29,058 nt of DNA. It comes from Chara braunii (lineage: Eukaryota > Streptophyta > Charophyceae > Charales > Characeae). The position numbers and the translations under genes were made by a program. Below, in pieces: positions 17,889 to 28,922 of this stretch (the first letter of the stretch is position 1; every line of letters starts with the position of its first letter). The notes below the pieces were generated by a model. It had not been told where the DNA came from and did no database searches. It saw only the letters and a list, made by a program, of their open reading frames with translations. The stretch lies in assembly GCA_003427395.1 (NCBI GenBank), contig BFEA01000316.1, forward strand, positions 43,583 through 72,640. Reading direction: 5' to 3'.

Positions 17889-18252
17889 TCCGTTCCCTCG
17901 TATATCCCTGGAGCCCGTTCCGGCCCCACGGTAAGGTGCAGTATCTCCTGACACCCCCCGACATCCGTACTAAGGACTGCTATGCCAGCCTCAACTCTAA
18001 GGTACGTACTAGGAGGATAGCCCATCCTCAATCGTGAATCATGGACTGTATGTATTGACCCTGGATAATCTATTATCTCTGTGTTGTATGGTAATCTGAG
18101 AGCAGATAATCCTCCGTTCCCTCGTATGTCCCTGGAGCCCGTTCCGGCCCTGCGGTAAAGTGCAGTATCTCCTGACACTCATGACATCCCGTACTAAGGA
18201 ACTGCTATGCCAGCCTCAATCCTTTGACCACGTACTAAGAGGATGATCAGCC
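17889..18252. repeat. Direct duplication of a ~135-bp unit
   Basis: The unit 17889-18022 (TCCGTTCCCTCGTAT, CCCTGGAGCCCGTTCCGGCC, TGCAGTATCTCCTGACA, TGCTATGCCAGCCTCAA) recurs at 18113-18252 with a few substitutions and small indels. The period is about 224 bp. No coding potential is seen. Confidence 0.7.
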
Positions 18253-18334
18253 CTAAGTTACAGTCTGGTATCGAACACACGACCTAATGTGAATTGTACA
18301 AGTGACCTAACCTTTTTTTTTTTTTTTTTTTTTT

Positions 18335-18890
18335 AATAACCAAAACACCCCCCCCCCGTGTTAGTGCTGCTGATAAGGCCAGACACCACTAACACCTAGG
18401 GAGAGGCTCCATCTATTGGTGGGGAGCATCACCTGCTGGAAAACGGGTCAAGCGTCCCATATTACAAAAAATAATGTCTGAAGAATGTCTGAGAATGTCT
18501 GAGAATGTCTGAGGAATGTCTGAGGATGTCTGAGCATGTCTGAGAAAGACAAGGAAGACAAGGACTGAGACCGTGGGGCCTGCCAGCATTGATTGCCCTA
18601 CAACCCAGGGGATTGACTGAGCAGGCCTGTAAAGTGTTCAGTAGTGTAGTCCATTATGAACATGGAGTATTGTGTATCTCTTCACCCTCGGAGAAGGGCG
18701 CCAGATGAACGTTTTAGGGCTGATACTATTCACTGACTACTCCCTCCAGACCGTGCCTGATGTCACAGGCTGCTCCGGCTATCCTTAGCGGGGTCCTCCC
18801 CAGGGGGCTCCGGGGAGGAGTTCCGCGTGTGGGCATTGATACAGAAAAAGAGGGGATCACAGGGATCAGATATCGCATTCACGACAGGAC
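18335..18890 (-). other. LINE C 3' UTR with covarying hairpins
   Basis: On the minus strand the order is: the CAGTCAATC...ATCAATGCTGGCAGG module (18579-18621), seven tandem 10-11-bp units related to AATGTCTGAG (18473-18545), H1 (18435-18453), H2 (18406-18427), H3 (18358-18395), and a G-run before the poly(A). H3 has the same 38-nt length as in copy A. Stem pairs 4/35 and 12/27 change from C-G and A-T in A to T-A and G-C here. Confidence 0.65.
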
Positions 18891-20429
18891 CTATGCCAAT
18901 GATAGGGCATGGGGCGGGAAGGGGTCTGGGAAGTCCAAGGGAGGGCGTAATGGGAACGAGGGCTCTATGTTAGTCCAGTCCTTTAAAACTAACCGATAGT
19001 CTCTCATTTCTTCCAAGTCACGCATCCCTCCATCTTTGTCACCTCTCCATTATATTTTTGAATTCCATCCTTCTCTTTCCCCTCCTACCCAGTCCGTGCA
19101 AAATGTCATAATCCGTCTCTTGACATCTCCAATTTGTCTGAGGAGAGCTAATTGTGCTTTTGTGTCCAACCATCTACGTGTGATTTCAAGGTGTATCTAC
19201 TGCTGGATCTGTTCTGTGATCTCTGCCCCCTCCACCCTTACCTTCTCCATGGCCATGGCCAGGGTGCATTTCTGTTCCTTGAACCATTGGATTGATGACA
19301 GGAGGGTGCGGTCCACGTTCAAGTGTTTGGCCCATCTATCGTTGATCAGATCCCTCAGATAGCGTTTAGGTCTGAGCATTTTGTAGGTCGATTTAACCGT
19401 TAGTTGGTGCATGTTAATATGTCTTGTCTTGGGGGCTTCCTTCTTTTGAGGAGGTTGCCAAGTCCATTCCACCGGGTCCATAGCCAAATCCTGAATTGGT
19501 TTGTCTGGCTGGAACGCCACCCTTTGTCCCTTCTCTTCTATAACTCTCACGTGGTGCACTGATGTTATATCTCTCCATTTGAAAGGTGCTCCACTTTCTC
19601 GAAGAGTGTCTATTCTGGTGTTAGTATGGTATTCGACCAAGACTATTCGGGGTGAAACCATATGTATCAGGCCGATTCTCAGTGGGTCTCAGTGTCTGCA
19701 ACCCAATCCCCTTCTTTCACGGTAGGGCCATGTTTGAGGATTCGGTACCACTCTAGTGGAATGGCCTCAATAAGATTTTCCAATAGCTCCTCTATGCGGT
19801 GGCAGTACCTTAAGGTCACTCGCAGCTGGTCCCCTGTTTTCCAGTCCTGCCTATCATTGTCCCAAACATCCCCTACCCTGAGTACTCCATGTCCGACACA
19901 ACTCTTCCAAGGTGGGGATGAACTCGTCATAACACAGCCCTTCGTGTTTGTCACCCATCTATTCCCGAAGACGGGGTTGACGGTGGACTTTCACCCAACG
20001 GTTGGGGTGAGTCCTGTCTGGGGACGGAAGTTTGCACCAGGTTTGCAACAGAGATGACAAAAAGTTATCCAGTGTCTGACCCCCTCCTTCTGATCCTTCC
20101 CTTCTATGTGGGAGTTTGCGTGGAATTGTCCAAAAGTGGTCTTCCAGCCAGGTTAGCGGATGGATCATATGGGGGGTTGCGGGGGTCAACCACGGACTTT
20201 AGGGAGCAAAGATGAACTTTTTTATCCACTTAACATGAAGTGTCTGCACTTGTATGGTCGGATCAAGTATTCTCAAGCCTCCCTCAATTTTTAACTGGAT
20301 GATTTAGTCCCAAGGTACTCAGCTTCTTACATTAGTCTGTTCTTCATCCCCCCTCCATAGGAAAGCCGCTGCCTTTTTCTTTAGACTCCTCAGAGCCGTT
20401 TTGCTTAATGGCCACAACAAAGACTTGTG
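18891..20429 (-). pseudogene. LINE C ORF2 fragment: connector, SH3-like module and C-terminus
   Basis: The minus-strand order is FLWRGDEEQ, IHPLTWLEDHFWTIPRK and SPPWKSCVGHGVLRVGDVW. The module KEGDWV...IVLVEYH...HHVRVIEEKG...DLAMDPVEWTW follows at 19716-19456. Then come STYKMLRPKRYLRDLINDRWAKHLNVDRTLLSSIQWF (to about 19275) and KVRVEGAEITEQIQ. The C-terminus KDWTNIEPSFPLRPP...FPDPFPPHALSLA ends at the TAG whose plus-strand complement is 18891-18893. Between QWFKEQK and LAMAMEKVRVEG about 130 residues present in A and B, including the CCHC knuckle, are missing without loss of frame. Stops elsewhere make it a pseudogene. Confidence 0.82.
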
Positions 20430-21917
20430 TCATAGCGTTGCAAAAATGACATTGTTGAGTGCTAAGGCTCGACTGAACAAGGATGTGTGTTTGTTTTTCG
20501 AATTATTAAGTTTGTGCTGAGCCGGGGTGCTAATCCGCTCATTGTTGATTGGTGACCGTCCTTCTGTGGTCATCGATACCCCTAGGATTCTTATCGGGGT
20601 GTCTAGTGGCATCCATGCTATGCGTTGTGATTCTGGAGGTCGCCCCCCTTGGTAGTGAATCCACCATCCTTGTGTCTTGGACCCCCAATTAACTGTCATG
20701 TCGGATACCTTGACAAACTTTTCCATCATCCGTTGAATTTCTTCCATGTCGTAGTGTATAGCCTCCGTCATTATTGTGAGATCATCTGTAAACAATGAAC
20801 ACACCGGGATTGCGTCCTCTGAAATGCGTGTGATTCTAATTTTAGTAATGTTTTTGTTGGCCCGAAGGTTGACAACTAGTGCTTCCATAATGATCAGGAA
20901 AAGGAAGGGGGCAATAGGATCCCCGTGGCGGAGCGATCGTTCTAAGTGTAGAGGTGACGTGAGATTTCCATTGACCTGAACGCATGTACTTGCACTTTGG
21001 TGTAAGATTTGTATTCAGCGTCTGAAATCCGGTCCAAAATTCATTTTTTCTAGACACTTATCCAGAAACAACCAGTCCATGTGGTCATAGGCCTTTTCAA
21101 AATCAATGAAGATTATGGCCGCATTTTGACGAGAATGTCTCGTAAGCTGGAATATATCATGGATCAACAGAATGTTTTCTTGTATGTTCCTGTTTTTCAT
21201 GAAACTTGTTTGAGCGGGATGGATGATGTCCTCCATTACCGAGATCATTTTGTTTGCCAGAGTCTTGGACAACATGTTGTACACTACTGTTAGGAGTGTT
21301 ATTGGTCTGTAATTCCTAATATTCATCTTATCCCTTTTTTTTTATACAAAAGGGTTAGTATCCCTTGCCCCACCCTTTCTCCCATCTCCCCTGTGCACCA
21401 CACTTCATTGTAGAAGCCCATGACGTCTTGGCTCATAAAATCCCATGTGGTTTCCCAAAACTCTTTAGGGAGACCATTAATTTCAGGGGTCTTTTCCTCC
21501 TTCATTTGCAGAAGGGCGGTCCATATCTCGCTTTTGGAGAGTGGGGCTTCTAATGAATCGCGTTGTTCGGGTGATAATGGTTTGTTTAATGGATCCATGA
21601 ATTCTCTTATAAGACGGTCGTGTTGTGACGCGTCCGATTTGTCTATATGTGAGGAAAAAAAATCATTATAAAAGTCGTATGTTATCTTTGTACAGCGGAC
21701 TTTGGTTACGGTCGGGTCTGATTTCCTGACGGTAGGTTCGTATAATGCTTCTATCGTGGTTCTTTGAACATGTGCTTTAGCTAAGCTGAAGAAGTGAGAG
21801 TCCATCGTCCCTTTAGTCGCGAATAAGGATAGTCTTGCTCTTGTTTGGGCTCCTTGCCATCGGTACTGTGCATGTTTGAAAAGTTGGTCCTTCAACTCTT
21901 GTATGCGGGTTTGTAGC
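20430..21917 (-). pseudogene. LINE C ORF2 fragment: linker and reverse transcriptase
   Basis: The linker HAQYRWQGAQTRARLS and the thumb-proximal FPKEFW-type motif (LPKEFWETTW) are at 21895-21330. A frameshift lies near 21325. The fingers NIRNYRPITLLTVVYNMLSKTLANKM begin at 21326. Motif A is FIDFEKAYDHMDW, with Trp intact, unlike the stop in A, B and D. Then come GDPIAPFLFLIIMEALVVNL (around 20930-20870) and CSLFTDDLTIMTEA, where the usual FADD is FTDD. That substitution leaves both catalytic Asp residues in place. Confidence 0.85.
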
Positions 21918-22980
21918 TCAGTCGTTCTCTATTCCTGCCCTTGCGAGTTTTGCTTTTGTTCTGCGTTTACTAAGTTTTGCATAATTGTGACTTCTTGTTG
22001 GTATCTTTGGGCAGCTAGGTGTTTGGTTCGTTATTTTTTTGGCCATAAAGAACAAACCATTGTTAGACCAGGTGGTTTGTGAGTCTTGTTGAGGGCGGTT
22101 ATCTTTCCAGAATTCCCAAACCTGCTTTAAGTACTTCTGGAAATAGTTGGTTCTGAGTAGGGAGGTGTTTAGTTTATAGTAGTTGGCCCCCTGGTCTAGC
22201 CGTTCGCGAAACATCCACACCGCCATGCACATCCTGTGATCAAGTCCGGGATGTGGGCTTGTCGGTAATATTGTTGTCACCGAGAGCCCTCCTCCCAACT
22301 CTTCTGAAGCCAAAATTAGATCAATTCGGGATTTGGAGAGTTTGGTGGGGTCGTTGTTTTGGATGGAAGCAAAGACCCTTTCAGTGGGGTGGTTACGCCT
22401 GAAGGTGTCAAAAAGCGAGAGAGGGACGCATAAGTCCCTCACCATCCTCTTGTCCTCCTCTGCATTATGTGCAGTGGTGTGAGAAACTTTCCATCGGTCC
22501 AGCCATCAGTCCGGTGCGACGTTGAAGTCTCCTACTAGTATTAGGGGGACCTCAAGGGTAGGGATTGTTTTTATTTTTTCAAAAAGAAAGCTTATTTCAC
22601 GGGTCGTGTTTGGGGCATATGTGGATACTATGCATACTATCTTTAGTTTCAACATGCCAAGTATTTAAATCCATCGTCCCTCCTCCATGTCCCTTTCCCA
22701 GCTAAGTACCTCCAGTCGTAATTCGGGTGGGATCCAGATTGCGACCCCTGAGCTCCCGGGACCGGGTGCAAACGCTTGGTAACTTTGGAAAGGCTGAGCT
22801 TGTTTGCGTGCCCTGTGCTCTTCTGGTGTGTCCATTAGATGAGTCTCTTGGATGCAGACTACATCCGTCCACAATCTTCCCCCAACTCCCCTCATCAAAT
22901 CCCATAATGCTTCGATTTTTTTCCGGGTTACGGGGTGCTAGACCATTCACATTGAGCGTTCTAATGTCTAAATCTGCTTA
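21918..22980 (-). pseudogene. LINE C ORF2 fragment: APE-type endonuclease
   Basis: The frame begins LDIRTLNVNGLAP near 22975; NVNGL carries the first conserved Asn of APE endonucleases. A frameshift follows. VVCIQETHL (catalytic Glu) and SSGVAIWIPPELRL are in 22898-22665. GDFNVAPD is followed by TGA (plus-strand complement 22506-22508) before WLDRW. SKSRIDLILASEEL and SPHPGLDHRM (Asp and His of the active site) lie in 22445-22200, and TWSNNGLFFMAKK continues into the linker. The enzyme would nick target DNA for reverse transcription. Confidence 0.82.
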
Positions 22981-23099
22981 TCGTAGGATACGTTTCCACC
23001 CCTTGTTTTTCCCATACACCACATCTACACAATCCATCGTTGGTTGTGATTTTGTACCCCTTGACCCTCCCTTATCTGTTTAGTAACTACGTCCCATTC

Positions 23100-24490
23100 C
23101 TACGCCTCCCAATTTACCCCTCTATTGAGAATGTTTTTCCTCAGTATCGTGCAGATGCATGTGAGTAATTCATCAGCCGACCAGATGTTGCTTGGTTTAA
23201 ACTTTACTTGTTGAGTGTCCAGGAGCATATTGTGTGTGCACCATTGCAGCCCTGCCTCCTTATTCTCCTCGAACCTCACGTAGAGATCCTTGTAGGTCAT
23301 CTTCAGGACTTTTGTTGATACACTGATGGTGACCATTGTTGCTGGTTCGTAGTGGCTAGCGATAAATTATGTGACTTCATGAGTCCTTAGTGCACCTTCC
23401 CTCTGCATGTGTCACCCGTGTAGTGTCATTCCTCCATAAGCAGGGGTGTATGGGTTATCGGACTCGGCGGGTGACAAGCCCAATTCCCACTTCCCATTCT
23501 TCCTTCTGATTGGTAACACTAACACTTTGTCTCCCTTTGGTAAGTTCTTATAGTACAATCCTTTTTCGATTAGGTGGCGTAGTTTGACCCGCTTTGAGAG
23601 ACTTGTTTTCTCTCTCTCCCTGTTCGGGCTGAGGGTCAGGCATAGCCTATTGTGTACCCTCATCTGGAGGTGGTTGGTCAGGGAGGTGTGGAGGGGGCTC
23701 GTCCGAGGGCTCGTTTGTTTCTTTAGATATGTTAGGTGTTTCAACAGTAAAAGGGGGGCTGGAATTTTTTGTGCACAATATTCCAGATTTTGTTCAATGC
23801 CTGTTGCCAATCAGCTTTCGGGGATAGGCCTTGCTCCAGAGCCTGTTTCACGCTTGGGCTCTTGTCCAGTAAGGAGAAATGTTGTACGTAAGCTTCATCC
23901 CAATATGTTTCTGTTTGGCCAGTGTATAGGATCCGGAGCTGGCTGATTAACCATTCCGCCAGATTCCTTAGCTTCCATGTTCTAGCAAAAGATTCACTGT
24001 CTTTTCACACATGGTGACTGGAACTCTGAAACAGCCTAATATGATAACTTGTTGGAATTTCTAAGCTGCAATATACTGGATTTTGCATCTCTGGTTCCCA
24101 GTGTGGACTTCGTGCGATCTCGCAATGCTCAAGATGACGAGCAGTAGGCTCGATCCAAAGTGCAATTTCGAGAAAAAAAAGGAGTATTCCTTTGAAATCC
24201 TGCGTCTGGACTTGTTCGTGGAAATGTGCATAATCATGGCAGTGTATCTTTCTATGGTCGGGCAACAAATTCGCCATTTGTACATTTTGAGAGTTACTGT
24301 ATTGGAGCAAGGCCCAATACATGTACATAAAGGGTCTCACCCCACTACTGTGGACATGCAAGAGGAAAAAATCGTGGAGGTGCATCTGTCCATGTTCTAC
24401 ACTAATAATCACGCTAGCAGGTCCCATTAGCTGCACCTGCGATAGAGACAGTTCAGGACCCCTCCCCCTCTCAACAACGACCACTACCAA
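23100..24490 (-). pseudogene. LINE C ORF1 (unrecognised family)
   Basis: The first ~160 codons (24490-24008) include DFFLLHVHSSGVRPF and LFFLEIALWIEPTARHLEHC. After one TGA (24005-24007) the same frame continues FARTWKLRNLAEWLI...YWDEAYVQHFSLLDKSPSVKQALEQ. Frameshifts near 23780 and between 23412 and 23340 split the rest. The part KLRHLIEKGLYYKN...NGKWELGLS and the end QWCTHNMLLDTQQVKFKPSNIWSADELLTCICTIL align with copy D ORF1. No CCHC box, RRM signature or coiled coil is obvious. By position it should be the RNA-binding ORF1 protein of the LINE. Its first codon is uncertain. Confidence 0.6.
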
Positions 24491-25158
24491 AAGAGAAATC
24501 TCCCGACTTGGGTAGAAGCACCTCCAAACAAGGACAAAGGGAGGATGGGGGAGGGGACTCAGGGACAGCTCCGAGCACGAAGGAATCTTTATCAGACCCC
24601 GCTCGACGCTCGGTGGGGGAACCCTCTACCCCGACACTACTAGACAAACGTAGTAAGCTCCGCAACTACTTAGAATCAGGAAGATACCCGCAACAGCCCT
24701 CGTTCAATGACCTGTTGTTGCTCCCCGTTTGTAAGAAAGATGGCAGATGGGAACTTGGCCTATCTGTTGCTCGTAAAAATGTGAAGTACGAGAAATTTTC
24801 TTTGAAGGACTTTGATCCCTTCCTCTCACTAATTCCTGCACGAATGCAGGAGGGCCTCTTAATGGATGATTTGAATCACCACATTCATAAATATTTTATA
24901 CCTGGTGCACAAAGCAAGTCCATGCGCACGTCCCTTGTGCTGGCTAAGTGGGAGGTGTTAATCCTCATGGACCCGACAAAAGAAGTCGACCTTAAATGGT
25001 TCTCACAAGCGACCCTCCTAGACCTGCAAAGCCTGAAAGTGAAATCCAACAACTTGTGGACTGAGGAGGAGGTGCAAGCCTGCTTGTGTGGGATCCTTAA
25101 AAGCCCTCTACTCACCAATACGACGGACCTGGACTCCGTAACATGGCAGAGACTGTAG
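24418..25158 (+). pseudogene. LINE D ORF1, C-terminal part
   Basis: An uninterrupted frame runs from 24418 to the stop after 25158. It has a Pro/Ser/Lys-rich lead (PSPSQQRPLPKEK), then KLRNYLESGRYPQQ, LLLLPVCKKDGRWELGLS, PFLSLIPARMQEGLLM, KWEVLILMDPTKEVDLKWF and LKVKSNNLWTEEEVQACLC. The last three blocks match copy C ORF1, which supports real coding history for both. The first half of ORF1 seen in C is missing. It lies about 90 bp upstream of the ORF2 start. No known domain was recognised. Confidence 0.65.
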
Positions 25159-25219
25159 GGGATAAGGGAGGACTATGAGGATGGACCCGGTGAGATTGCT
25201 GTACGGATAAGATCCGGCT

Positions 25220-26035
25220 TGGAGTAAGGGCCTGCGGGCGACGGACCTGGACCTTCGTACACTAAATGTCAATGGTCTGGCGACGACCACAATCGACAAA
25301 AGGTAGGCAATCTGGGAACTAATCAAAGGGGTCCCCGACAAAGAATAGCTGGACGTTGTGTGCATACAAGAGACCCACTTACAGGATATTACAGACCATC
25401 ACCGGGCACACCTGGCATGGCCACATCAGGCCTTTAGAGCGCATGCACCAAGACCGGGTAGTGCGGGTGTTGCCATATGGATTCCACCAACCTCGAGGGC
25501 AACACCAATACATTGGGTCGTAGACCAGCAAGGGGAAAGGTGGGTCTTCATACTTGCGATGTTGGAATTGGAATTGATCTGCATTATATGCGTGTACGCA
25601 CCAAACGAGGAAAGGGACAGACGAAATTTTTTTGAAAACCTTTGCCAACAGATCCCTGCTGGCGTGCCGGTAATCCTTGCAGGAGATTTCAATGCCGCCC
25701 CTGATCGTACATTGGATAGGTGGAGAATCCCCACCCCCTGTCCCAAATACAAAGAAACCGACGAAAAGATAATCGAGGATTCACTTTTTCGACACCTTCA
25801 GGAGAATCTTCCGAACCAAAAGAAGATACTCCTATTTCCGCACAACGGGGGCAGAAACGCGTTCCAGGTCCAGAATTGGCTTGATTCTTATGTCTGAGGA
25901 CCTAGCAGGCGCTATGCAGTTCGCGTATCTCCTTCCCCGCAGCCCCTTTATGGGGTTGGACCATGCCTTGGGTGGGGTCACCCTCACCTTTCGTCAGAAA
26001 CAAAACCATGGTCCAAACTTCTTTAAACTTAATAC
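25220..26035 (+). pseudogene. LINE D ORF2 fragment: APE-type endonuclease
   Basis: LDLRTLNVNGLATT opens the domain near 25247, with TAG codons nearby. VVCIQETHL (25352-25381), GSAGVAIWIPP, IICVYAPNEERDRRNFFENL and VILAGDFNAAPDRTLDRW follow in order. A frameshift near 25868 separates GGRNAFQ from SRIGLILMSEDL, where the usual catalytic Asp of SRID is Gly. RSPFMGLDHALGGV keeps the His. It is the best endonuclease copy here, but it is inactive by frameshift and by the Asp-to-Gly change. Confidence 0.85.
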
Positions 26036-27560
26036 CTCACTTCTACACAGACAAAAATTCGTTCACCTGATTCATGATGTTTGGTCCTACTGGCACCAAC
26101 AGAAAAAATACTTTGAATCTGGAGTCACTTGGTTCAACAACGGGCTCTTTTTCCTAGGCCGTAAAAGCAAAAAAAATTCTAAAAAATTGGCTAAAAAACG
26201 TTATCAAGAGGAAATGGAGATTCAATATCACATCCAGGATCTTCAACAACAAAACCCCACCCCGCAACTACAGAAATTGCAAAATAAACTACTCGATTTT
26301 GCAACTTACAGATGGCAAGGCATAAGGATTAGAGGTAAACTCTCCAAACACATGACGGAAGGAGCCATGGATTCTGATTTCTTTGGCCTGGTAAGGGCTA
26401 GGGAAAATAGGCAGACCATTGAGGCCTTCCTAGACCCCTTCGATCCTGAGAGGCCGCTGGCCACCTCCACACCCCAATGTATGAAGATGGCCAAAGATTT
26501 CTACAAAGTCCTTTTTACCTCACAAACTAAAGGCACCAGCATCATCACAAGAGATCGAGAGATTGACGACTTCCTCAAACCCCTAACCCATTCACTCCCC
26601 TAGAAGGTACAGGTGGCTTTAGACCGCTCTCTCACCAGGGAAGGGATATGGATTGCTCTTATGCAGATGGAGGAGGAGAAGACCCCTGGAGTGGACGGGT
26701 TCCCGAAATAATTTTGGGAAACTTTCTGATCATTGATGGGGGAGGACTTGATTTCCTTCTATGAGAAGGTATGGCAGGAAGGAGACATGGGGGAAGCAGT
26801 GGGCCAGGGGGTTCTCACACTGTTGTATAAAAAATGTGGTAAAATGAATATTCGCAACTATCGTCCAATCACGCTATTAACAGTTGTCTATAAAATGTTA
26901 TCTAAAGCATTAGCGAACTATATGGCTCCTGCATTGGAGCAAATCATACACCCTTCACAAATTGGCTTCCTTAAAGGGCGCCGTATCCATGATAACATCC
27001 TCCTAGTTAATGAGTTTTTAAGATTATCTCGACAGTCTAGGTGCAATGCCGCCTTTATTTTTATAGATTTTGAAAAAGCGTATGACCATGTGGATTGACA
27101 TTTCTTGAATAAATGTCTGGAGAAAATGCACTTTGGAGAATCCTTTCGGAGATGGGTGAGTATTCTCCACCAAAATGCCACCACGCGTGTACAGGTGAAT
27201 GGAAGCCTCGCCCCGGAAATTTCCCTCTACAGAGATCTGTCCGTCAAGGAGACCCGATCGCGCCATACCTCTTCGTGGTAGTGATGGAGGCCTTGGCGGC
27301 CAATCTTAGAGCCAACCGGAACATCAGTAGAATCAGGACGACCTTCATCCCACAAAACGCATTGCAGGTGTGTTCGCTATTTGCAGATGACCTCACCTTG
27401 ACGGTGGAGACCTCCACTCAGAATATGGAGGAAATTGAAAGGTTGATGGTCCGATTCTGCTCCCTCTCTGATACGGCAATTAATTTGGGTAGCAAAACAT
27501 TGGGGTGGTGGATGCATCATGATGGTGGCAGACCCCGGAGAGCCCAAAGGTGACATAGCT
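26036..27560 (+). pseudogene. LINE D ORF2 fragment: linker and reverse transcriptase
   Basis: The linker VTWFNNGLFFLGRKSKK (about 26125-26175) and YRWQGIRIRGKLSKHMTEGAMDSDF lead to the RT. LYKKCGKMNIRNYRPITLLTVVYKMLSKALANYM lies at 26824-26928 and FIDFEKAYDHVD at 27060-27095. TGA at 27096 stands where copy C has Trp. RSVRQGDPIAPYLFVVVMEAL follows a frame change near 27170-27230, then CSLFADDLTLTVE (about 27373-27411). Other stops are TAA 26709 and TGA 26727, the latter at a Trp site. Confidence 0.86.
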
Positions 27561-28918
27561 TTCCCTCGAAACCCCTATCAGAGTTATGAGAATCCAACTC
27601 TCAGTTGACGGAAAATCGGTTAGTAATGATAATTTGATAATGTCTCCAGCCCTGCAAAAGCTGGAAACATGGAAGGATAAAAACACATCTCTTCAAGGAA
27701 GGGCCCTAGTCATTAATAATGTGGTTCTGGCAGCACTCTGGTATAAATCGGCAATTTGACCCTTGACCAGAGTGGCTTTAAGCCTTCAAAGGCACTGAGA
27801 CTGCAGGTAGCAGCCTTCCTATAGAGACGTAACCACGAAGCCCATCATACCATTAGTCGGGTAGCTTGGGATGCAGTGATACAGCCAAAGTCGCAAGCCT
27901 TAGGTGGTCTGGGGATACTCGACCCAACCACCCAAATGACCGCCCTTTCACTCCAATGGTTGAAGCGGCTTATCTGCACCTTCGAACTTACCTGGGAGCT
28001 CCTGGCCTGGGAACAACTCTCGAGACTGGCACCAGAGGCTGCTTCCACCATACACCCAATGACATGGTTAGACGATGTCTTCTGGGCACTTCCCAGACCC
28101 CCCACCCGACCACAACCACACTCAGATCGGGCAGCAACTCGTAAGGACCAGAGGAAGGACGGGTTTTTTATCAACCTAATTAAAGACTGGAAGAGGCTCC
28201 CACTTCCGGATAGACCATTCCCTGAATATTGGGAGAAAGTTCTGCGCCAACCTCTATTTGGAAACCGATGGGTAACAGATCAGCAGGGGCGCGTTTTTCT
28301 CAGCTCAAGCCGTCCATGGAAGGGATGGGTGAGAAATGGGATCACGAGGGTAGGGGATCTATGAGACCGAACCAGGGCTAACTGGGTCTCAGAGAAACAG
28401 TTGAGAACAAAGTTCCCCCACTACCAAAAAATAGGTGAGAGGCTAGACCAGATTCTCTTCGCCCTCCCTCTTGCATGACTGAGGACCGACAGTGGAGGCA
28501 GGTGACGGGGTTGTATTAAGAGGGGATACAACACGTGTGGGTCAAGTAATTACAGACAGACCAGGGGAAGTGCTGGTAAGCTTTTTCTATCGAGCACAAC
28601 AAAATGAACTAATCAGGGGAGTGTCGGAGGAAGTCTTCTGGATTGATGTTGGAATACTCCATAGAGTGAGGGTCCTACAAAAAGGGGACTCCTGAGTGGC
28701 ATTCAGACCGGAGGTGCCAATCCAAGACCTCCCCATAGATGCAGATGAGTGGAGATGGAAGATCCCAACGAGGAAGGGCATACCGAAATATCGTTATCTC
28801 CACTCACTTGGGGTTAAGGTCTCCTATTAGATGCTTAGGACCAGAATCAACCTAAAGGACCGTATAGTGAATCGTTGGGCAAGACATTCAAATGTCTCAT
28901 TGAATTCACTGACACTCA
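27561..28918 (+). pseudogene. LINE D ORF2 fragment: connector and SH3-like module
   Basis: LETWKDKNTSLQGRALVINNVVLAALWYKSAI, WDAVIQPKSQALGGLGILDP, IHPMTWLDDVFWALPR and RQPLFGNRWVTDQQGRVFLSSSRPWKGWV lie in order. The module AGDGVV...GEVLVSFFYR...HRVRVLQKGDS then VAFRPE and DADEWRW is at 28492-28760, with a TGA after GDS at a degenerate position. MLRTRINLKDRIVNRWARH leads to the break at 28919. Confidence 0.8.
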
Positions 28919-28922
28919 TTAA

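Larger units (their letters stand above)
18313..24490 (-). mobile_element. LINE copy C: near full-length L1-like retrotransposon
   Basis: Reading on the minus strand, it runs from about 24490 through ORF1 (to 23100), ORF2 (about 22980 to 18891) and a 3' UTR (18890-18335) to the poly(A), seen as T22 at 18313-18334. It spans about 6.2 kb and is the best template for the family. It carries frameshifts and stops, plus an in-frame loss of the zinc-knuckle segment. Its upstream end abuts or overlaps the start of copy D. Confidence 0.85.
24418..28922 (+). mobile_element. LINE copy D: 5'- and 3'-truncated, head-to-head with copy C
   Basis: It starts inside ORF1 (frame open from 24418) and continues through endonuclease, RT, connector and the SH3-like module. 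It is lost at the TTAA (28919-28922) where a MITE end begins, in the middle of the segment homologous to HLNVDRSLVTPIRW of copy A. The knuckle, C-terminus and 3' UTR are absent or outside the window. Confidence 0.82.

Noticed and set aside
24005-25158. Divergent pair of host genes with a shared promoter
   Set aside because: Both frames align with each other at their C-terminal parts and each precedes an ORF2, so they are ORF1 of two LINE copies.
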